Of a stretch of DNA of 64,000 bases, positions 26,045 to 35,435 are shown in pieces; within the stretch, counting starts at the first letter, position 1, and each line of letters begins with the position of its first letter. Position numbers and translations under genes: made by a program. This stretch comes from Robiginitalea aurantiaca (lineage in GTDB: Bacteria > Bacteroidota > Bacteroidia > Flavobacteriales > Flavobacteriaceae): contig NZ_JAUDUY010000010.1 of assembly GCF_030380815.1 (NCBI RefSeq), forward strand, positions 16,442 through 80,441. Reading direction: 5' to 3'. Below the pieces are notes generated by a model, which did not search any database, was not told where the DNA came from, and worked only from the letters and a program-made list of their open reading frames with translations.

Positions 26045-27274
26045 TTGAAACTACATCTCACAGGGGTCAAATCCACCCAAATCGATAGTTCCATACGGAT
26101 CACGGGATCCAAAAGTGAATCGAACCGTCTGTTGATCTTGCAGGCATTATTTCCAGGGATCCAGATCGAAAATCTTTCCAACTCAGACGACTCTGCCGTC
26201 ATGCAGAAAGCACTTGCCCGGTCGTCTGAACTCATTGATATACATCATGCCGGAACGGCAATGCGGTTTCTTACGGCATATTTTGCGTGCCAGGATGGCC
26301 GGGAAGTGATCCTTACCGGATCCGAGCGTATGAAACAACGCCCTGTACAGGTATTGGTTGAAGCCCTCAACGCCATTGGGGCCCATGTGGAGTATCTGGA
26401 GGACTATGGTTGCCCGCCCCTGCGTATAAGAGGCAAGCTTCTTACCAGATCTTCGGTAGAATTGCCGGCCGATATCAGCAGTCAGTACATTTCCGCCCTG
26501 CTTCTGATTGCGCCATCCCTTCCGGATGGCCTCAAAATCACCCTTAAAGGGGATATTACCTCACTTCCCTATATTGAAATGACCCTTGGGCTTTTGAATC
26601 GCGTGGGAATCCGGACTCAAATGAAGGATTCCGTTATTGAGGTCTTTCACACCCGGGAATTACCTGCAAAAAACTGCGTGGTGGAGTCGGACTGGAGTTC
26701 CGCCTCCTATTATTTCAGTATTCTTGCCCTTTCAGTTGTTGGAAGCAGGCTTGGGCTGAAAGCCTATCGCGAAGACTCCCTGCAGGGGGACCGGGTGCTT
26801 TGTGAACTATTCCGCCCCCTGGGAGTGGAATCAAAATTCGAAGGGGATACGCTTGTACTTGTGAAAAATGCCCTTCCAAATACAGATCACCTGGATCTGG
26901 ATCTGAAGGAAGCACCAGACCTGGCCCAAACCCTGGCCGTCTGCTGTTTTGGCCTGGGAATCGGATGTGACCTCAAGGGGTTGCATACCCTTAAGATCAA
27001 GGAGACGGATCGATTGGAAGCGCTAAAGGCCGAGTTGACCAAATTAGGGGCCCGTATTCGCGTTACCGACCGTTCCCTGCATTTAGAGGGAAATGCAGAA
27101 ATGAAGGCCGGGGTCTCCATAGAGACGTATAACGACCATCGAATGGCCATGGCCTTTGCGCCGTTGGCATTGAAAAAAGACCTGTATATTGAGGATTCAG
27201 AAGTGGTTTCCAAGTCTTATCCCGGTTTTTGGGAAGACCTGTCCAAGCTGGGGTTTTTTATGGATAAAGCCTAA
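26045..27274 (+). CDS. aroA: 3-phosphoshikimate 1-carboxyvinyltransferase (EPSP synthase), TTG start
   Basis: AroA joins phosphoenolpyruvate to shikimate-3-phosphate on the way to chorismate. The 409 residues show GSKSESNRLLILQALFPG near the start, GTAMRFLTAY, and ETYNDHRMAMAFAP near the end, all substrate-binding motifs. I chose TTG 26045 because flavobacterial AroA proteins begin about 15 residues before the GSKSESNR motif. It is preceded by GAGGAAA, one of the few Shine-Dalgarno-like sequences in the window. Longer readings run into the MazG-like gene. Its stop overlaps the convergent VOC gene by four bases. Confidence 0.9.
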   Translation: MKLHLTGVKSTQIDSSIRITGSKSESNRLLILQALFPGIQIENLSNSDDSAVMQKALARSSELIDIHHAGTAMRFLTAYFACQDGREVILTGSERMKQRPVQVLVEALNAIGAHVEYLEDYGCPPLRIRGKLLTRSSVELPADISSQYISALLLIAPSLPDGLKITLKGDITSLPYIEMTLGLLNRVGIRTQMKDSVIEVFHTRELPAKNCVVESDWSSASYYFSILALSVVGSRLGLKAYREDSLQGDRVLCELFRPLGVESKFEGDTLVLVKNALPNTDHLDLDLKEAPDLAQTLAVCCFGLGIGCDLKGLHTLKIKETDRLEALKAELTKLGARIRVTDRSLHLEGNAEMKAGVSIETYNDHRMAMAFAPLALKKDLYIEDSEVVSKSYPGFWEDLSKLGFFMDKA

Positions 27275-27618
27275 CTTTCGTCTTCGGACCAAACGGCGAG
27301 TTCATTTCCCGCCGGATCTTCGAAGTGAAAACGCTTCCCTCCCGGGAAGGCGAAGATGTCCTTTCGGATTTTGCCACCTTCCTTTAAAATGACATCCCGG
27401 ATTTTAATGAGATCCTTATGGTAGAGTACGATCAGAGCACCTGCCGACGGCCCCGTATCTGACCGCTCAAAACCACCGGAAACCCCGCTGTTTTCAAATG
27501 CGGTATAATCCGGGCCGTAATCGGTAAACTCCCACCGGAAGCACTTGGTGTAAAACTTTTTCACAGCCTGCAGATCCCCTGCCTTGAATTCGATATAGTC
27601 GATATGATTGTTGGTCAT
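27271..27618 (-). CDS. VOC (glyoxalase-fold) family protein
   Basis: The 115-residue protein has the two-module vicinal oxygen chelate layout: DYIEFKAGDLQAVKKFYTKCF at the start and FAFPGGKRFHFEDPAGNELAVW at the end. The EDPAGN motif is the usual second-module signature. Flavobacterial relatives are annotated only as glyoxalase-like; no substrate can be assigned. It is convergent with aroA, with stops overlapping by four bases. Confidence 0.82.
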   Translation of the reverse strand: MTNNHIDYIEFKAGDLQAVKKFYTKCFRWEFTDYGPDYTAFENSGVSGGFERSDTGPSAGALIVLYHKDLIKIRDVILKEGGKIRKDIFAFPGGKRFHFEDPAGNELAVWSEDES

Positions 27619-27671
27619 AATGCCATGGTCTTTAGGAAGGAAGTTACGTTAAATCTGCGTGTGAAGTCGCT

Positions 27672-28478
27672 TCAATCTACTTTTTTGAAGACCATTTCGA
27701 CGCCATTTGGGTTGGACAGGCGAAGCCGGTTTTCGCCCAGAGTATAGTGAATAGTGCTTTGTAGTGCTTTTAGAAATTCAGCCTCCAACGGGCCGGGGCA
27801 CATTTTTCGGGTAGTGATCACATCTGTAAAACGCAACAGTTCCGGCTCAAAAAAAAGTTTACCCCGCATTTGATTGCAGGAAGTCGTCCCCAGAAATTCA
27901 TTTGATTCCCTGTTTATTTCCATATGGGGGAGTTCCCGGCCTTCAGGGACTGCAATACCCTTCCCATTAAGGGACTCTAGTACCCAAATATCGTGGAGTC
28001 GGTAATCCAGGATGTATGAGCCACACCCCTCAAAGTTTGTGAAGTCAGGGTTTTCGGTGGCCCTGTATCGTATGGTGACCTTGTAAGGATACATCTTGTC
28101 TGAGTCAGAGCTAAAGGCCGATTGATTTATCTCGATAATCAATTCGGTGGATTCGGTTATCACACGGTACCGTTTGACATTGGCATCCATAGCCCTATCT
28201 GGTTGGACATGGGGGGTGTAGATCGTATCCTGTTTTGTGGTGAGTTCAATACCGGTTTGCGAAATATTAAGGCTCCATTGCGGAGTTGATCCGGTTGCGT
28301 GGAAGTATGGGTTGTTCTCGGTCATTTGGGCTGGGCGGTTTGACCTCACGGGTTCTGATGTTTGAGAAACAATAGCTTTTTCAGCCATCTCGTGGTCCTT
28401 TGATTTTTTAGCCTCCATGCATCCGTAGCAGGCAGAGAGCATCCAAAAAAGGACCAGAAAATATCGTGGTGTGCACAT
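27672..28478 (-). CDS. META-domain lipoprotein
   Basis: The 268-residue product has a lipoprotein-type start (FWMLSACYGC, with the first Cys as likely lipid site). Residues about 55-155 resemble a small beta domain often found before META domains, ending in the Cys-containing FEGCGSYILDYRLHD. Residues about 160-265 form a META/HslJ domain: DIWVLESLNGKGI, LGTTSCNQMRGKLFF and VITTRKMCPG. It shares the META domain with the NlpE-type lipoprotein at 11188, but has a different N-terminal half. Function is unknown. Confidence 0.78.
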   Translation of the reverse strand: MCTPRYFLVLFWMLSACYGCMEAKKSKDHEMAEKAIVSQTSEPVRSNRPAQMTENNPYFHATGSTPQWSLNISQTGIELTTKQDTIYTPHVQPDRAMDANVKRYRVITESTELIIEINQSAFSSDSDKMYPYKVTIRYRATENPDFTNFEGCGSYILDYRLHDIWVLESLNGKGIAVPEGRELPHMEINRESNEFLGTTSCNQMRGKLFFEPELLRFTDVITTRKMCPGPLEAEFLKALQSTIHYTLGENRLRLSNPNGVEMVFKKVD

Positions 28479-28637
28479 TAGAGTGATAATTATCGAATGA
28501 TTTTCAAAGATAGTTTTTTATAGAAAAGAGACAGGCAATGCCTGTGGGCTATGGGCTGAAGGATTGTCCATCCCTAATTATGGCGGTTAGGGGAGTGCCC
28601 TGATTCTATGGCAACAGGTAGAATTAGTGTGTTTTAC

Positions 28638-28669
28638 TTGACAACCCCTGTTGCGGGATCGTATATTTG
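28638..28669 (+). promoter_or_regulatory. Promoter of queA
   Basis: TTG at 28638-28640 and a perfect TATATTTG at 28662-28669 are separated by 21 bases, an ideal flavobacterial promoter. Transcription should begin about 28676, which supports ATG 28701 as the queA start and excludes the in-frame ATG at 28608. Confidence 0.75.
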
Positions 28670-28700
28670 CTGCCGCAAAACTGTAAACTCCCAGCACCTT

Positions 28701-29750
28701 ATGAAGCTATCTCATTTCAACTTTGAATTGCCAAACGACTTACTCGCGGAATACCCGGCTGACCATCGGGATGAATCAAAGTTGATGGTGATTCATCGGG
28801 ATACCGGAAAGATTGAGCACAAGTTGTTCCGGGACCTGATCGACTATTTCGACGAAGGGGATGTGATGGTTTTAAATAACACAAAAGTGTTTCCTGCCCG
28901 TCTTTTTGGAAACAAGGAGAAAACGGGAGCGCGGATCGAGGTCTTCCTGCTTCGCGAGCTGAATCAGGATCAACGCCTTTGGGATGTTCTGGTAGATCCC
29001 GCACGTAAAATCCGAATTGGAAATAAACTCTATTTTGGTGAGGATGAAGCTTTGGTAGCCGAAGTTATCGATAACACTACCTCAAGGGGAAGAACACTGC
29101 GTTTTCTCTATGACGGATCTTACCCGGATTTCAGGCGTAAACTCCGCGAGCTGGGGCAAACCCCGCTTCCGAAATACATCAAAAGGGAAGTTGAAGAATC
29201 AGATGAAGAGCGATACCAAACCATTTATGCAAAACACGAAGGAGCTGTAGCGGCCCCTACAGCAGGACTCCATTTTTCAAAACACCTGCTTAAACGACTG
29301 GAGATCAAGGGTATTGATTTTGCCGAACTTACCCTGCATGTTGGTTTGGGAACCTTTAATCCGGTGGAGGTTGAAGACCTTTCCAAACATAAGATGGATA
29401 GTGAGGAACTCATTATTGACGAAAGGGCAACGGAAATTGTAAACAATGCCAAAAGGGAGAAACGCAGGGTATGTGCAGTGGGAACTACTGTAATGCGCGG
29501 CCTGGAAAGCGCAGTTTCCTCTGAACATACACTGAATACGCATCAGGGATGGACGAATAAGTTTATCTTCCCGCCCTATGAATTCAGTATCGCCAATGCG
29601 ATGATCACCAACTTCCATTTGCCGAAATCCACTCTTTTGATGATGGTTTCTGCCTTTATCGGGCACGATCTTATGAAACGCGCCTATAAGGAAGCCATTC
29701 TTGAACAATACCGTTTTTACTCCTATGGGGATGCCATGCTCATCCTCTAG
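28701..29750 (+). CDS. queA: S-adenosylmethionine:tRNA ribosyltransferase-isomerase
   Basis: QueA transfers the ribosyl part of SAM to preQ1-modified tRNA, making epoxyqueuosine at position 34 of GUN anticodons. The 349 residues begin [20 protein letters not shown] and contain [21 protein letters not shown] and [11 protein letters not shown], all hallmarks of QueA. The end [18 protein letters not shown] is also conserved. The start follows from the promoter at 28638-28669. The length is normal. rlmN follows 45 bases later, so the two RNA-modification genes may be co-transcribed. Confidence 0.95.
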   Translation: MKLSHFNFELPNDLLAEYPADHRDESKLMVIHRDTGKIEHKLFRDLIDYFDEGDVMVLNNTKVFPARLFGNKEKTGARIEVFLLRELNQDQRLWDVLVDPARKIRIGNKLYFGEDEALVAEVIDNTTSRGRTLRFLYDGSYPDFRRKLRELGQTPLPKYIKREVEESDEERYQTIYAKHEGAVAAPTAGLHFSKHLLKRLEIKGIDFAELTLHVGLGTFNPVEVEDLSKHKMDSEELIIDERATEIVNNAKREKRRVCAVGTTVMRGLESAVSSEHTLNTHQGWTNKFIFPPYEFSIANAMITNFHLPKSTLLMMVSAFIGHDLMKRAYKEAILEQYRFYSYGDAMLIL

Positions 29751-29795
29751 GAAATTTGTTTTTTAGCATACTAAAACGGCTTACCTAAACCGGTC

Positions 29796-30845
29796 ATGGA
29801 AAAAGCCGAGAAAAGCGATATCAGAAAGTTGAGCAGGGAGGCCCTCCGCACCTTTTTTACGGAAAAAGGTGAACAGGCATTCCGCGGCAACCAGGTGTAT
29901 GAATGGCTATGGCAAAAAGGCGCACACTCCTTTGAGGGGATGACCAATCTCTCGAAAGAACATCGGGAATTACTATCTACCCATTTTACGATCAACCATA
30001 TTGCTGTCGATAAGATGCAGCGCAGCCAGGATGGCACCATAAAGAATGCAGTCCGTCTGCATGACGGTTTGATCGTGGAATCTGTTTTGATTCCAACCAA
30101 AAGCCGAACCACGGCCTGTGTTTCGAGCCAGGTGGGTTGCAGTCTGGATTGTCAGTTCTGCGCAACCGCCAGACTTAAACGCATGCGGAATCTGAATCCG
30201 GATGAGATTTTTGACCAGGTTGTGGTCATAGACCGGCAGAGCCGTCTGTATTACGGAAGGCCCCTGAGCAATATTGTCTTCATGGGTATGGGTGAGCCCT
30301 TGATGAATTACCCCAATGTGGTCAAAGCGATCCGGATGATCACCTCCGAGGAGGGCCTGGGAATGTCGCCCAAAAGAATCACGGTATCCACCTCCGGGGT
30401 GCCTAAGATGATTCGTAAACTGGCTGATGAAAATCTGCGGTGCAACCTGGCCGTTTCCCTTCACTCAGCGGTGGAAGCTACGCGAACCGGGATAATGCCT
30501 TTTAATGCTAAAATGCCGCTCCATGAACTCAGAGAGGCCATACAGTACTGGTATGATCGCACGCGAAGTCGGATTACTTATGAGTACGTGGTTTGGGAAG
30601 GGATTAATGATGGAGCGTCGGATATTCGCGCCTTTCTGGATTTTTGTAAAGCCACCCCCTGCAAAGTGAATCTTATTGAATACAATCCAATTGATGACGG
30701 GGATTTCCAACAGGCCTCGGAAAAATCGGTTCAGGATTATGTTCGTGCTTTTGAAGCGGCAGGGATAACGATCACCGTAAGGCGTTCCCGGGGGAAGGAT
30801 ATCGATGCCGCCTGCGGGCAGTTGGCAAATAAAGAGGCCCATTAG
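29796..30845 (+). CDS. rlmN: Dual-specificity 23S rRNA/tRNA adenine-C2 methyltransferase
   Basis: RlmN is a radical-SAM enzyme that methylates C2 of A2503 in 23S rRNA and A37 of some tRNAs. The iron-sulfur motif is GCSLDCQFCATA (C-x3-C-x2-C, about residue 112). The SAM-binding GMGEPL and the C-terminal catalytic cysteine in AACGQL (about residue 342) are present. The length of 349 residues is standard. It most likely shares the queA transcript. Confidence 0.95.
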   Translation: MEKAEKSDIRKLSREALRTFFTEKGEQAFRGNQVYEWLWQKGAHSFEGMTNLSKEHRELLSTHFTINHIAVDKMQRSQDGTIKNAVRLHDGLIVESVLIPTKSRTTACVSSQVGCSLDCQFCATARLKRMRNLNPDEIFDQVVVIDRQSRLYYGRPLSNIVFMGMGEPLMNYPNVVKAIRMITSEEGLGMSPKRITVSTSGVPKMIRKLADENLRCNLAVSLHSAVEATRTGIMPFNAKMPLHELREAIQYWYDRTRSRITYEYVVWEGINDGASDIRAFLDFCKATPCKVNLIEYNPIDDGDFQQASEKSVQDYVRAFEAAGITITVRRSRGKDIDAACGQLANKEAH

Positions 30846-30878
30846 TCTGGCCGGATCGGGCATTCCGTTCTTTTCAAA

Positions 30879-30902
30879 CGGGGGTGCCCCCGCCCCTTTC
30901 TC
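30879..30902. terminator. Possible bidirectional terminator between rlmN and the DUF202 gene
   Basis: A GC-rich palindrome CGGGGGTGCCCCCG at 30879-30892 lies between two convergent genes. The following CCCCTTTCTC is only weakly U-rich, so termination is uncertain. Confidence 0.35.
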
Positions 30903-30937
30903 AAAACTAAAGCCTACCCCTGCAACCTCATTTCGCC

Positions 30938-31219
30938 TTACTTTTTACCTGTCAGTTCCGGGGGATAATAGTATTTCCGAACCTGGCGTTTCACATAAAG
31001 GAATCGAACAAGCCCGATAATCAGTAAAACCGGGGAAAGCAGGATGAGGAAATAACCTACTTCGCGTATTTCCTGCAGGACCTCGATTTTCAGGATGGCA
31101 AATCCAGAGCTCAGGAAGACGATAAAGGTTCGGAAGTATGCGAGAAACGTCCGTTCATTGGCCAGGCGGGTTCGTTCAATCGCCAGGGCATCCGTCGGTT
31201 TAAGGTGGGATGTATCCAT
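30938..31219 (-). CDS. DUF202 small membrane protein
   Basis: The 93-residue protein has the DUF202 signature LANERTFLAYFRTF followed by two transmembrane helices (about 32-50 and 60-80) and a basic tail (FLYVKRQVRKYYY). DUF202 proteins are small inner-membrane proteins of unknown function, related to the YidH family and to a domain found in VTC polyphosphate complexes. ATG 31219 is chosen over an ATG 21 bases upstream because it gives the usual short charged N terminus. No partner gene is evident. Confidence 0.82.
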   Translation of the reverse strand: MDTSHLKPTDALAIERTRLANERTFLAYFRTFIVFLSSGFAILKIEVLQEIREVGYFLILLSPVLLIIGLVRFLYVKRQVRKYYYPPELTGKK

Positions 31220-31453
31220 ATCAGATGGGATTAAATGCAATGCTTTAAAACTCTGGCGAAAGTATACATTTTAGCGGGCAATTCCTGTAACGTAAATTAC
31301 ACAGACACCGGGAGGTGGCGTACCTGGATTATAACCTCAACGGCCTGGGCTCCTGAGAAGGGGATTAAACCGAATACTTCCTCGGTATAACCTCTGTACA
31401 AAGGCAATTTTTGGCTAATTTTACAAGCTGACGAACGAAACAGATTCCTTCAT

Positions 31454-32431
31454 TTGAAAATTAGCGCACAGATTCGTGAACCCATAGAAAAGGAAATGGA
31501 GCTTTTTGAAGCTAAGTTCCACGAATCCATGCGCTCCCAAGTGCCGCTTTTGAACCGGATCACCTATTATATTGTGAATCGGAAGGGCAAGCAGATGCGG
31601 CCGATGTTTGTCTTTCTCACGGCAAAACTGCTCAATGAGGGGAATGTAAATGAGCGAACGTACAGGGGTGCCTCGGTCATTGAGCTTATCCATACCGCCA
31701 GCCTGGTACATGACGATGTAGTCGATGAAAGCTATAAGCGACGCGGTTTTTTTTCCATTAATGCCCTTTGGAAAAATAAAATCGCTGTTCTGGTAGGGGA
31801 TTTTCTCCTCGCCAGGGGAATGCTGCTTTCGGTGGACCACGGCGATTTTGACCTGTTGCAGATTATTTCTGTGGCCATGCGCGAAATCAGTGAGGGGGAA
31901 CTGCTCCAGATCGAAAAGGCCCGATTACTGGACATTACGGAAGAGGTATATTACGAGATCATCAGGCAAAAAACAGCCACACTTATTGCCGCCTGTTGCA
32001 GTCTTGGTGCCGCTTCGGTCCAACCGGACTCAGCGGAGGTTGAAGTATTTCGTAAATTCGGAGAGCTCAGTGGTATGGCTTTCCAGATAAAGGATGACCT
32101 CTTCGATTATGGAGAGCAGCGGATCGGAAAACCTACGGGGATCGATATCAAGGAACAAAAAATGACCCTGCCGCTTATTTATGTGCTGAATCAGGCTCCC
32201 CAGAAGCAGCGCAAATGGATTATAAATTCTATTAAGAATCACAATAAGGATAGAAAGCGCGTAAAGCAGGTGATTCAATACGTCAAAGATTCGGGGGGAT
32301 TGGAATACGCCGAACAGCGTATGTGCGAATTTAGGGACCAGGCTTTGGAAATCCTCAAACCTTATTCGGCATCCCCGTATAAACAGGCCCTGGAGCTCAT
32401 GGTTAATTACGTGGTGGATCGAAAGATCTGA
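31454..32431 (+). CDS. Polyprenyl (octaprenyl/heptaprenyl) diphosphate synthase, TTG start
   Basis: This trans-type prenyltransferase extends isoprenoid chains, most likely the menaquinone side chain. The two aspartate-rich metal motifs are LVHDDVVDE (about residue 87) and KDDLFDY (about residue 215). The segment NRKGKQMRPMFVFL carries the conserved substrate-binding Lys and Arg. The 325-residue length is standard. The start is TTG 31454, because relatives begin about 14 residues before EMELFEAKFH and no ATG or GTG fits. The product chain length cannot be read from sequence by eye. Confidence 0.9.
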   Translation: MKISAQIREPIEKEMELFEAKFHESMRSQVPLLNRITYYIVNRKGKQMRPMFVFLTAKLLNEGNVNERTYRGASVIELIHTASLVHDDVVDESYKRRGFFSINALWKNKIAVLVGDFLLARGMLLSVDHGDFDLLQIISVAMREISEGELLQIEKARLLDITEEVYYEIIRQKTATLIAACCSLGAASVQPDSAEVEVFRKFGELSGMAFQIKDDLFDYGEQRIGKPTGIDIKEQKMTLPLIYVLNQAPQKQRKWIINSIKNHNKDRKRVKQVIQYVKDSGGLEYAEQRMCEFRDQALEILKPYSASPYKQALELMVNYVVDRKI

Positions 32432-32514
32432 TCCCATCCTTGCGTTTTCTTTTTTTTTGCCCATCCCGGGCAACCCTTTTTTGATTTCTCTCGTCTATAG
32501 AAATAGAAGCACTA

Positions 32515-33081
32515 ATGAAAGTGAAAATCATTTCATTACTCCAAAATGAGAAGTCTGAGATCCGCAAGGCTGCAGAAGGCCATCGCGAGTCCCAGAAGGG
32601 TATCTATGAGCGCTATGCGCCGGGCATGCTTGCACTTTGTCAGCGATATGTGAAAGATGCGCATTATGCGGAGGATGTAATGATCGATGGTTTTGTAAAG
32701 GTGTTTCGTTCCCTAGCTGAGTTTCGCTCACAGGGCAGTTTTGAAGGTTGGATCCGAAAAATAATGGTTCGGGAGGCCATAGACTTTCTTCGCAAACGAC
32801 CCTTTGTGGTTTACGATGAAACCAGAATGGAGGACCCGGTGACAGAATCCCCGTCATCAGATCCCTACCAGCTGGAGGCCCTGGAACAACTCATCGAAGC
32901 ATTGCCAGAAGGGTATCGCCTAGTTTTTACACTCTATGCAGTAGAGGGTTATAAACATTCGGAAATCGCAGAATTGCTGGCCATTTCAGAAAGCACATCC
33001 AAATCGCAGCTATACAAGGCGCGTAAACTACTGCAAAAACAAATTAACGAATCTAGAATCCCGCGTTATGGCACCCGTTGA
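32515..33081 (+). CDS. ECF-type RNA polymerase sigma factor
   Basis: The 188-residue protein has sigma region 2 (YERYAPGMLALCQRYVKD...AEDVMIDGFVKVF, about 38-75) and region 4 (LEALPEGYRLVFTLYAVEGYKHSEIAELL split by the helix turn, about 125-160). There is no region 3, as in extracytoplasmic-function sigmas. It overlaps the next gene, a single-pass protein with an N-terminal cytoplasmic part, by 14 bases. This points to a sigma/anti-sigma pair. Its own promoter is not obvious. Confidence 0.9.
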   Translation: MKVKIISLLQNEKSEIRKAAEGHRESQKGIYERYAPGMLALCQRYVKDAHYAEDVMIDGFVKVFRSLAEFRSQGSFEGWIRKIMVREAIDFLRKRPFVVYDETRMEDPVTESPSSDPYQLEALEQLIEALPEGYRLVFTLYAVEGYKHSEIAELLAISESTSKSQLYKARKLLQKQINESRIPRYGTR

Positions 33082-33823
33082 ATTTGAAAAAGAATTACAA
33101 AAAAGAATACGCTCCAGGGAAGTAAAACCCAGGGCGGATTCATGGGATCGCATTGAAGCCCGACTGGACGCTGAAGCACCAGCAGTAAAACGAGGTTCAG
33201 TGAAGTGGAAGGTCCTGGCTGCGGCTTGTGTAGTCGCCCTTTTGGGATATTTCCTCCTACAGGAACCGAGCGTGAAAATTCCGCAAACCGATGGGGTCGT
33301 TGAACGCCCTGAAGCTGATAAACCCGACCTTTTAAATAAGGGTGAGCAAAAGACAGATTTTGAGGTCTTCAAATCCGATTTGCCGGCCGGGGTTGCATCT
33401 GCACAACCGACGGATGAAGTGGAAGCAGATAAAAGAGCAACCGAAAAACAGACGGCGCCATTGGTGGCTAAAAATAAATCGGAACCTGTAAAACAGGTTG
33501 ATTTAGCGGATCAGACCCTCGAAGTCTTTCCCACAGATGTTCAGGAGGAGTTTAAGTCTGCAACGCCCGATTTGATCGCCGCTGCGGATGATGAAGAAAG
33601 TAAGGACGGGTTACGTGATTCGGAAGTGGACGCGCTTCTGACCCAGGCCATGCAGGTTGCGGATAACAAGGGTATTCCAACGGATACTGTAACTGTGAAT
33701 CCGGCCAGGTTACTGGGTGAAGTTGAATCTGAACTGGATGAGTCCTTTAGGGAAAAGGTCCTTAAAAAATTGAAAACAGGCTATAATAAAGTGCGCACTG
33801 CCGTGGCAGATCGCTCTGAATAG
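33068..33823 (+). CDS. Putative anti-sigma factor (single-pass membrane protein)
   Basis: The 251-residue protein has a short N-terminal cytoplasmic part (FEKELQKRIRSREVKPRADSW begins the motif, cut at DSWDRIEARLD), a transmembrane helix at about residues 54-70 (VLAAACVVALLGYFLL) and a long, acidic, low-complexity extracytoplasmic region. The N-terminal E-x-x-L-x-x-x-x-x-x-R-E-V-x-P-x-x-x-x-W pattern is common in flavobacterial proteins encoded next to ECF sigma genes. There is no classical zinc-type ASD motif, so the role is inferred mainly from the overlap with the sigma gene. Confidence 0.65.
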   Translation: MAPVEFEKELQKRIRSREVKPRADSWDRIEARLDAEAPAVKRGSVKWKVLAAACVVALLGYFLLQEPSVKIPQTDGVVERPEADKPDLLNKGEQKTDFEVFKSDLPAGVASAQPTDEVEADKRATEKQTAPLVAKNKSEPVKQVDLADQTLEVFPTDVQEEFKSATPDLIAAADDEESKDGLRDSEVDALLTQAMQVADNKGIPTDTVTVNPARLLGEVESELDESFREKVLKKLKTGYNKVRTAVADRSE

Positions 33824-33907
33824 CCAACAGGCAAGTTTTAAGTTACCCGGCTCACACACCAAGTGAAAAGGGCGAAATTTATTCATCAATCAATAAAATC
33901 AATCACT

Positions 33908-35011
33908 ATGCACACACTAGTACGATTACTGATTCCAATTATGGTCCTCTGTTGCCTGCAACAGGTTAGCGGACAAGAAGCCTATCAGGAAAAAATTCGT
34001 GAGTTAAGGGCTCAGCGAGACCTCGTGGAGAAACAGGAAAAGGAAGCCCTTAAGAAGGAAGTTATCCAAATCGACGGTAGGTTTGAAGCCGGGGAAATCG
34101 ACGAAGCAGAAGCACTTTTATTAAAGGAACAGGCAGCACAGCGAAGGGCGGCGAACATCAAAAACCGCCAGGCCATCATCGATAATGAAATTGCACTTCT
34201 GGAACGCAATAAGGATGAGACACTCGCCCTTAAGGACAGTATTTCCGAGAAGGAAGAACGCGTTACCGTCTATAAGTATCCCGACGATGAGGACGAATTT
34301 GATTGTGAGTTTTTCGAGTTTGGTTGTGATTCCTGGGGATGGGATTGGGATTGGGAGGACAATTACAGATACGACCGCCGTACGTATTCCGATCTGGTCA
34401 TGTCCTTTGGATTTAGTAATGCCGACGTTCAGGGACTTTCTTTAGAAGCATCACCATATAAAAAAGCGGGTAGTCGTTTTTTTGAAATTGGATGGTCCTG
34501 GCGAACCCGGGTATTCCAGAATTCAAACTGGCTTCGCTTCCATTACGGTTTTGCATTTCAGTTCAATGGTCTGAAACCTAAAGACAACCAATATTTCGTC
34601 AATGAGAATGGGCAAACGACCCTTGAGGTATTTCCGTACGATCTGCGAAAATCAAAATTCAGGATGGATAATCTCGTCGTCCCCGTATACTTTGAATTCG
34701 GACCCTCTCGCAAGCGGATATCAAAACACGGCGTTCGGTATTCGCTGAAGGATCAGTTCCGATTAGGGCTTGGCGCTTATGGAGGGCTCAATATCGGAGC
34801 CCGTCAGAAACTCAAGTATACACGGGATGGAAACAAGGTTAAGGACAAACTCAAAGGAGGCTATAACACCAGTGATCTGATCTACGGTCTAAATGGCTAT
34901 ATAGGCATTGGGGGAGTGCTCCTATACGCGAAATACGATTTAAACCCAATTTTCCAGAATGCGGATGTGGAACAGCGTTTTGTTGCCTTTGGACTGCAGC
35001 TTCAAATTTAG
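33908..35011 (+). CDS. Outer-membrane beta-barrel protein with N-terminal coiled coil
   Basis: The 367-residue product has a signal peptide (LLIPIMVLCCLQQVSGQ), then a highly charged helical region rich in Glu, Lys and Arg (about 20-120) likely to form a coiled coil. An acidic Trp/Asp stretch with two Cys follows (DCEFFEFGCDSWGWDWDW). The C-terminal half has alternating aromatic strands ending in FVAFGLQLQI, as in outer-membrane beta-barrels. It follows the sigma and anti-sigma genes and may be a target or partner of that pair. ATG 33908 is preferred to GTG 33863 because the signal peptide begins there. Confidence 0.7.
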   Translation: MHTLVRLLIPIMVLCCLQQVSGQEAYQEKIRELRAQRDLVEKQEKEALKKEVIQIDGRFEAGEIDEAEALLLKEQAAQRRAANIKNRQAIIDNEIALLERNKDETLALKDSISEKEERVTVYKYPDDEDEFDCEFFEFGCDSWGWDWDWEDNYRYDRRTYSDLVMSFGFSNADVQGLSLEASPYKKAGSRFFEIGWSWRTRVFQNSNWLRFHYGFAFQFNGLKPKDNQYFVNENGQTTLEVFPYDLRKSKFRMDNLVVPVYFEFGPSRKRISKHGVRYSLKDQFRLGLGAYGGLNIGARQKLKYTRDGNKVKDKLKGGYNTSDLIYGLNGYIGIGGVLLYAKYDLNPIFQNADVEQRFVAFGLQLQI

Positions 35012-35033
35012 AAACGCCGACACACGAAATCAT

Positions 35034-35058
35034 AAGGGCTCATTTGAGCCCTTTTTTT
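35034..35058. terminator. Bidirectional intrinsic terminator
   Basis: AAGGGCTC (35034-35041) pairs with GAGCCCTT (35046-35053) around an ATTT loop and is followed by seven T. It ends the sigma/beta-barrel operon and lies against the stop of the convergent zinc-ribbon gene. Read in the other direction the trailing run is shorter. Confidence 0.85.
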
Positions 35059-35314
35059 ATTCGTTTTTCAGCTTTTTTAAAGCCTCCTGCATTTCGTGGG
35101 AACAATCGCCCTTACTATATGCTTTTTTGCAGTGCCCGCATTGGATCAATTCGGAGGGCGATAACCTGTAAACGGGAATCCAGAATATATGGATGTACCT
35201 GGGCTGAATCCGGGCTTTAAGCTGGCCCGTCTGCGAGCAGAAAGGGCAGGAAACCCCTGGAAGGTGGGATTCCCTCGTTTTGCCCGGGCGGGTCCCGAAA
35301 AAAAGGATAAACAT
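35057..35314 (-). CDS. Zinc-ribbon family protein
   Basis: The 85-residue protein begins with a hydrophobic segment and FFGTRPGKT, followed by two Cys pairs, VSCPFCSQ and IQCGHCKK, that form a zinc ribbon. Between them PRYIHIFWIPVYRLSP is a conserved aromatic segment of this small flavobacterial family. Its function is unknown. ATG 35314 is preferred because relatives begin just before the GTRPGKT motif; ATG 35329 adds five residues. Confidence 0.75.
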   Translation of the reverse strand: MFILFFGTRPGKTRESHLPGVSCPFCSQTGQLKARIQPRYIHIFWIPVYRLSPSELIQCGHCKKAYSKGDCSHEMQEALKKLKNE

Positions 35315-35435
35315 CAGATAGAGCTTCATACGTTGGTTAAAGGTAATAAATCCTTCAGCACATGGATTTGAATACCGGAATCCTTTTCAGTGGCCCTGGC
35401 TTTTCTTACTTTTAAGCCTTTAAATCCCGAAGCTC

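Noticed and set aside
28608..28700. N-terminal extension of queA from an upstream ATG
   Set aside because: A perfect promoter at 28638-28669 lies inside the extension, and the conserved QueA start is at 28701.
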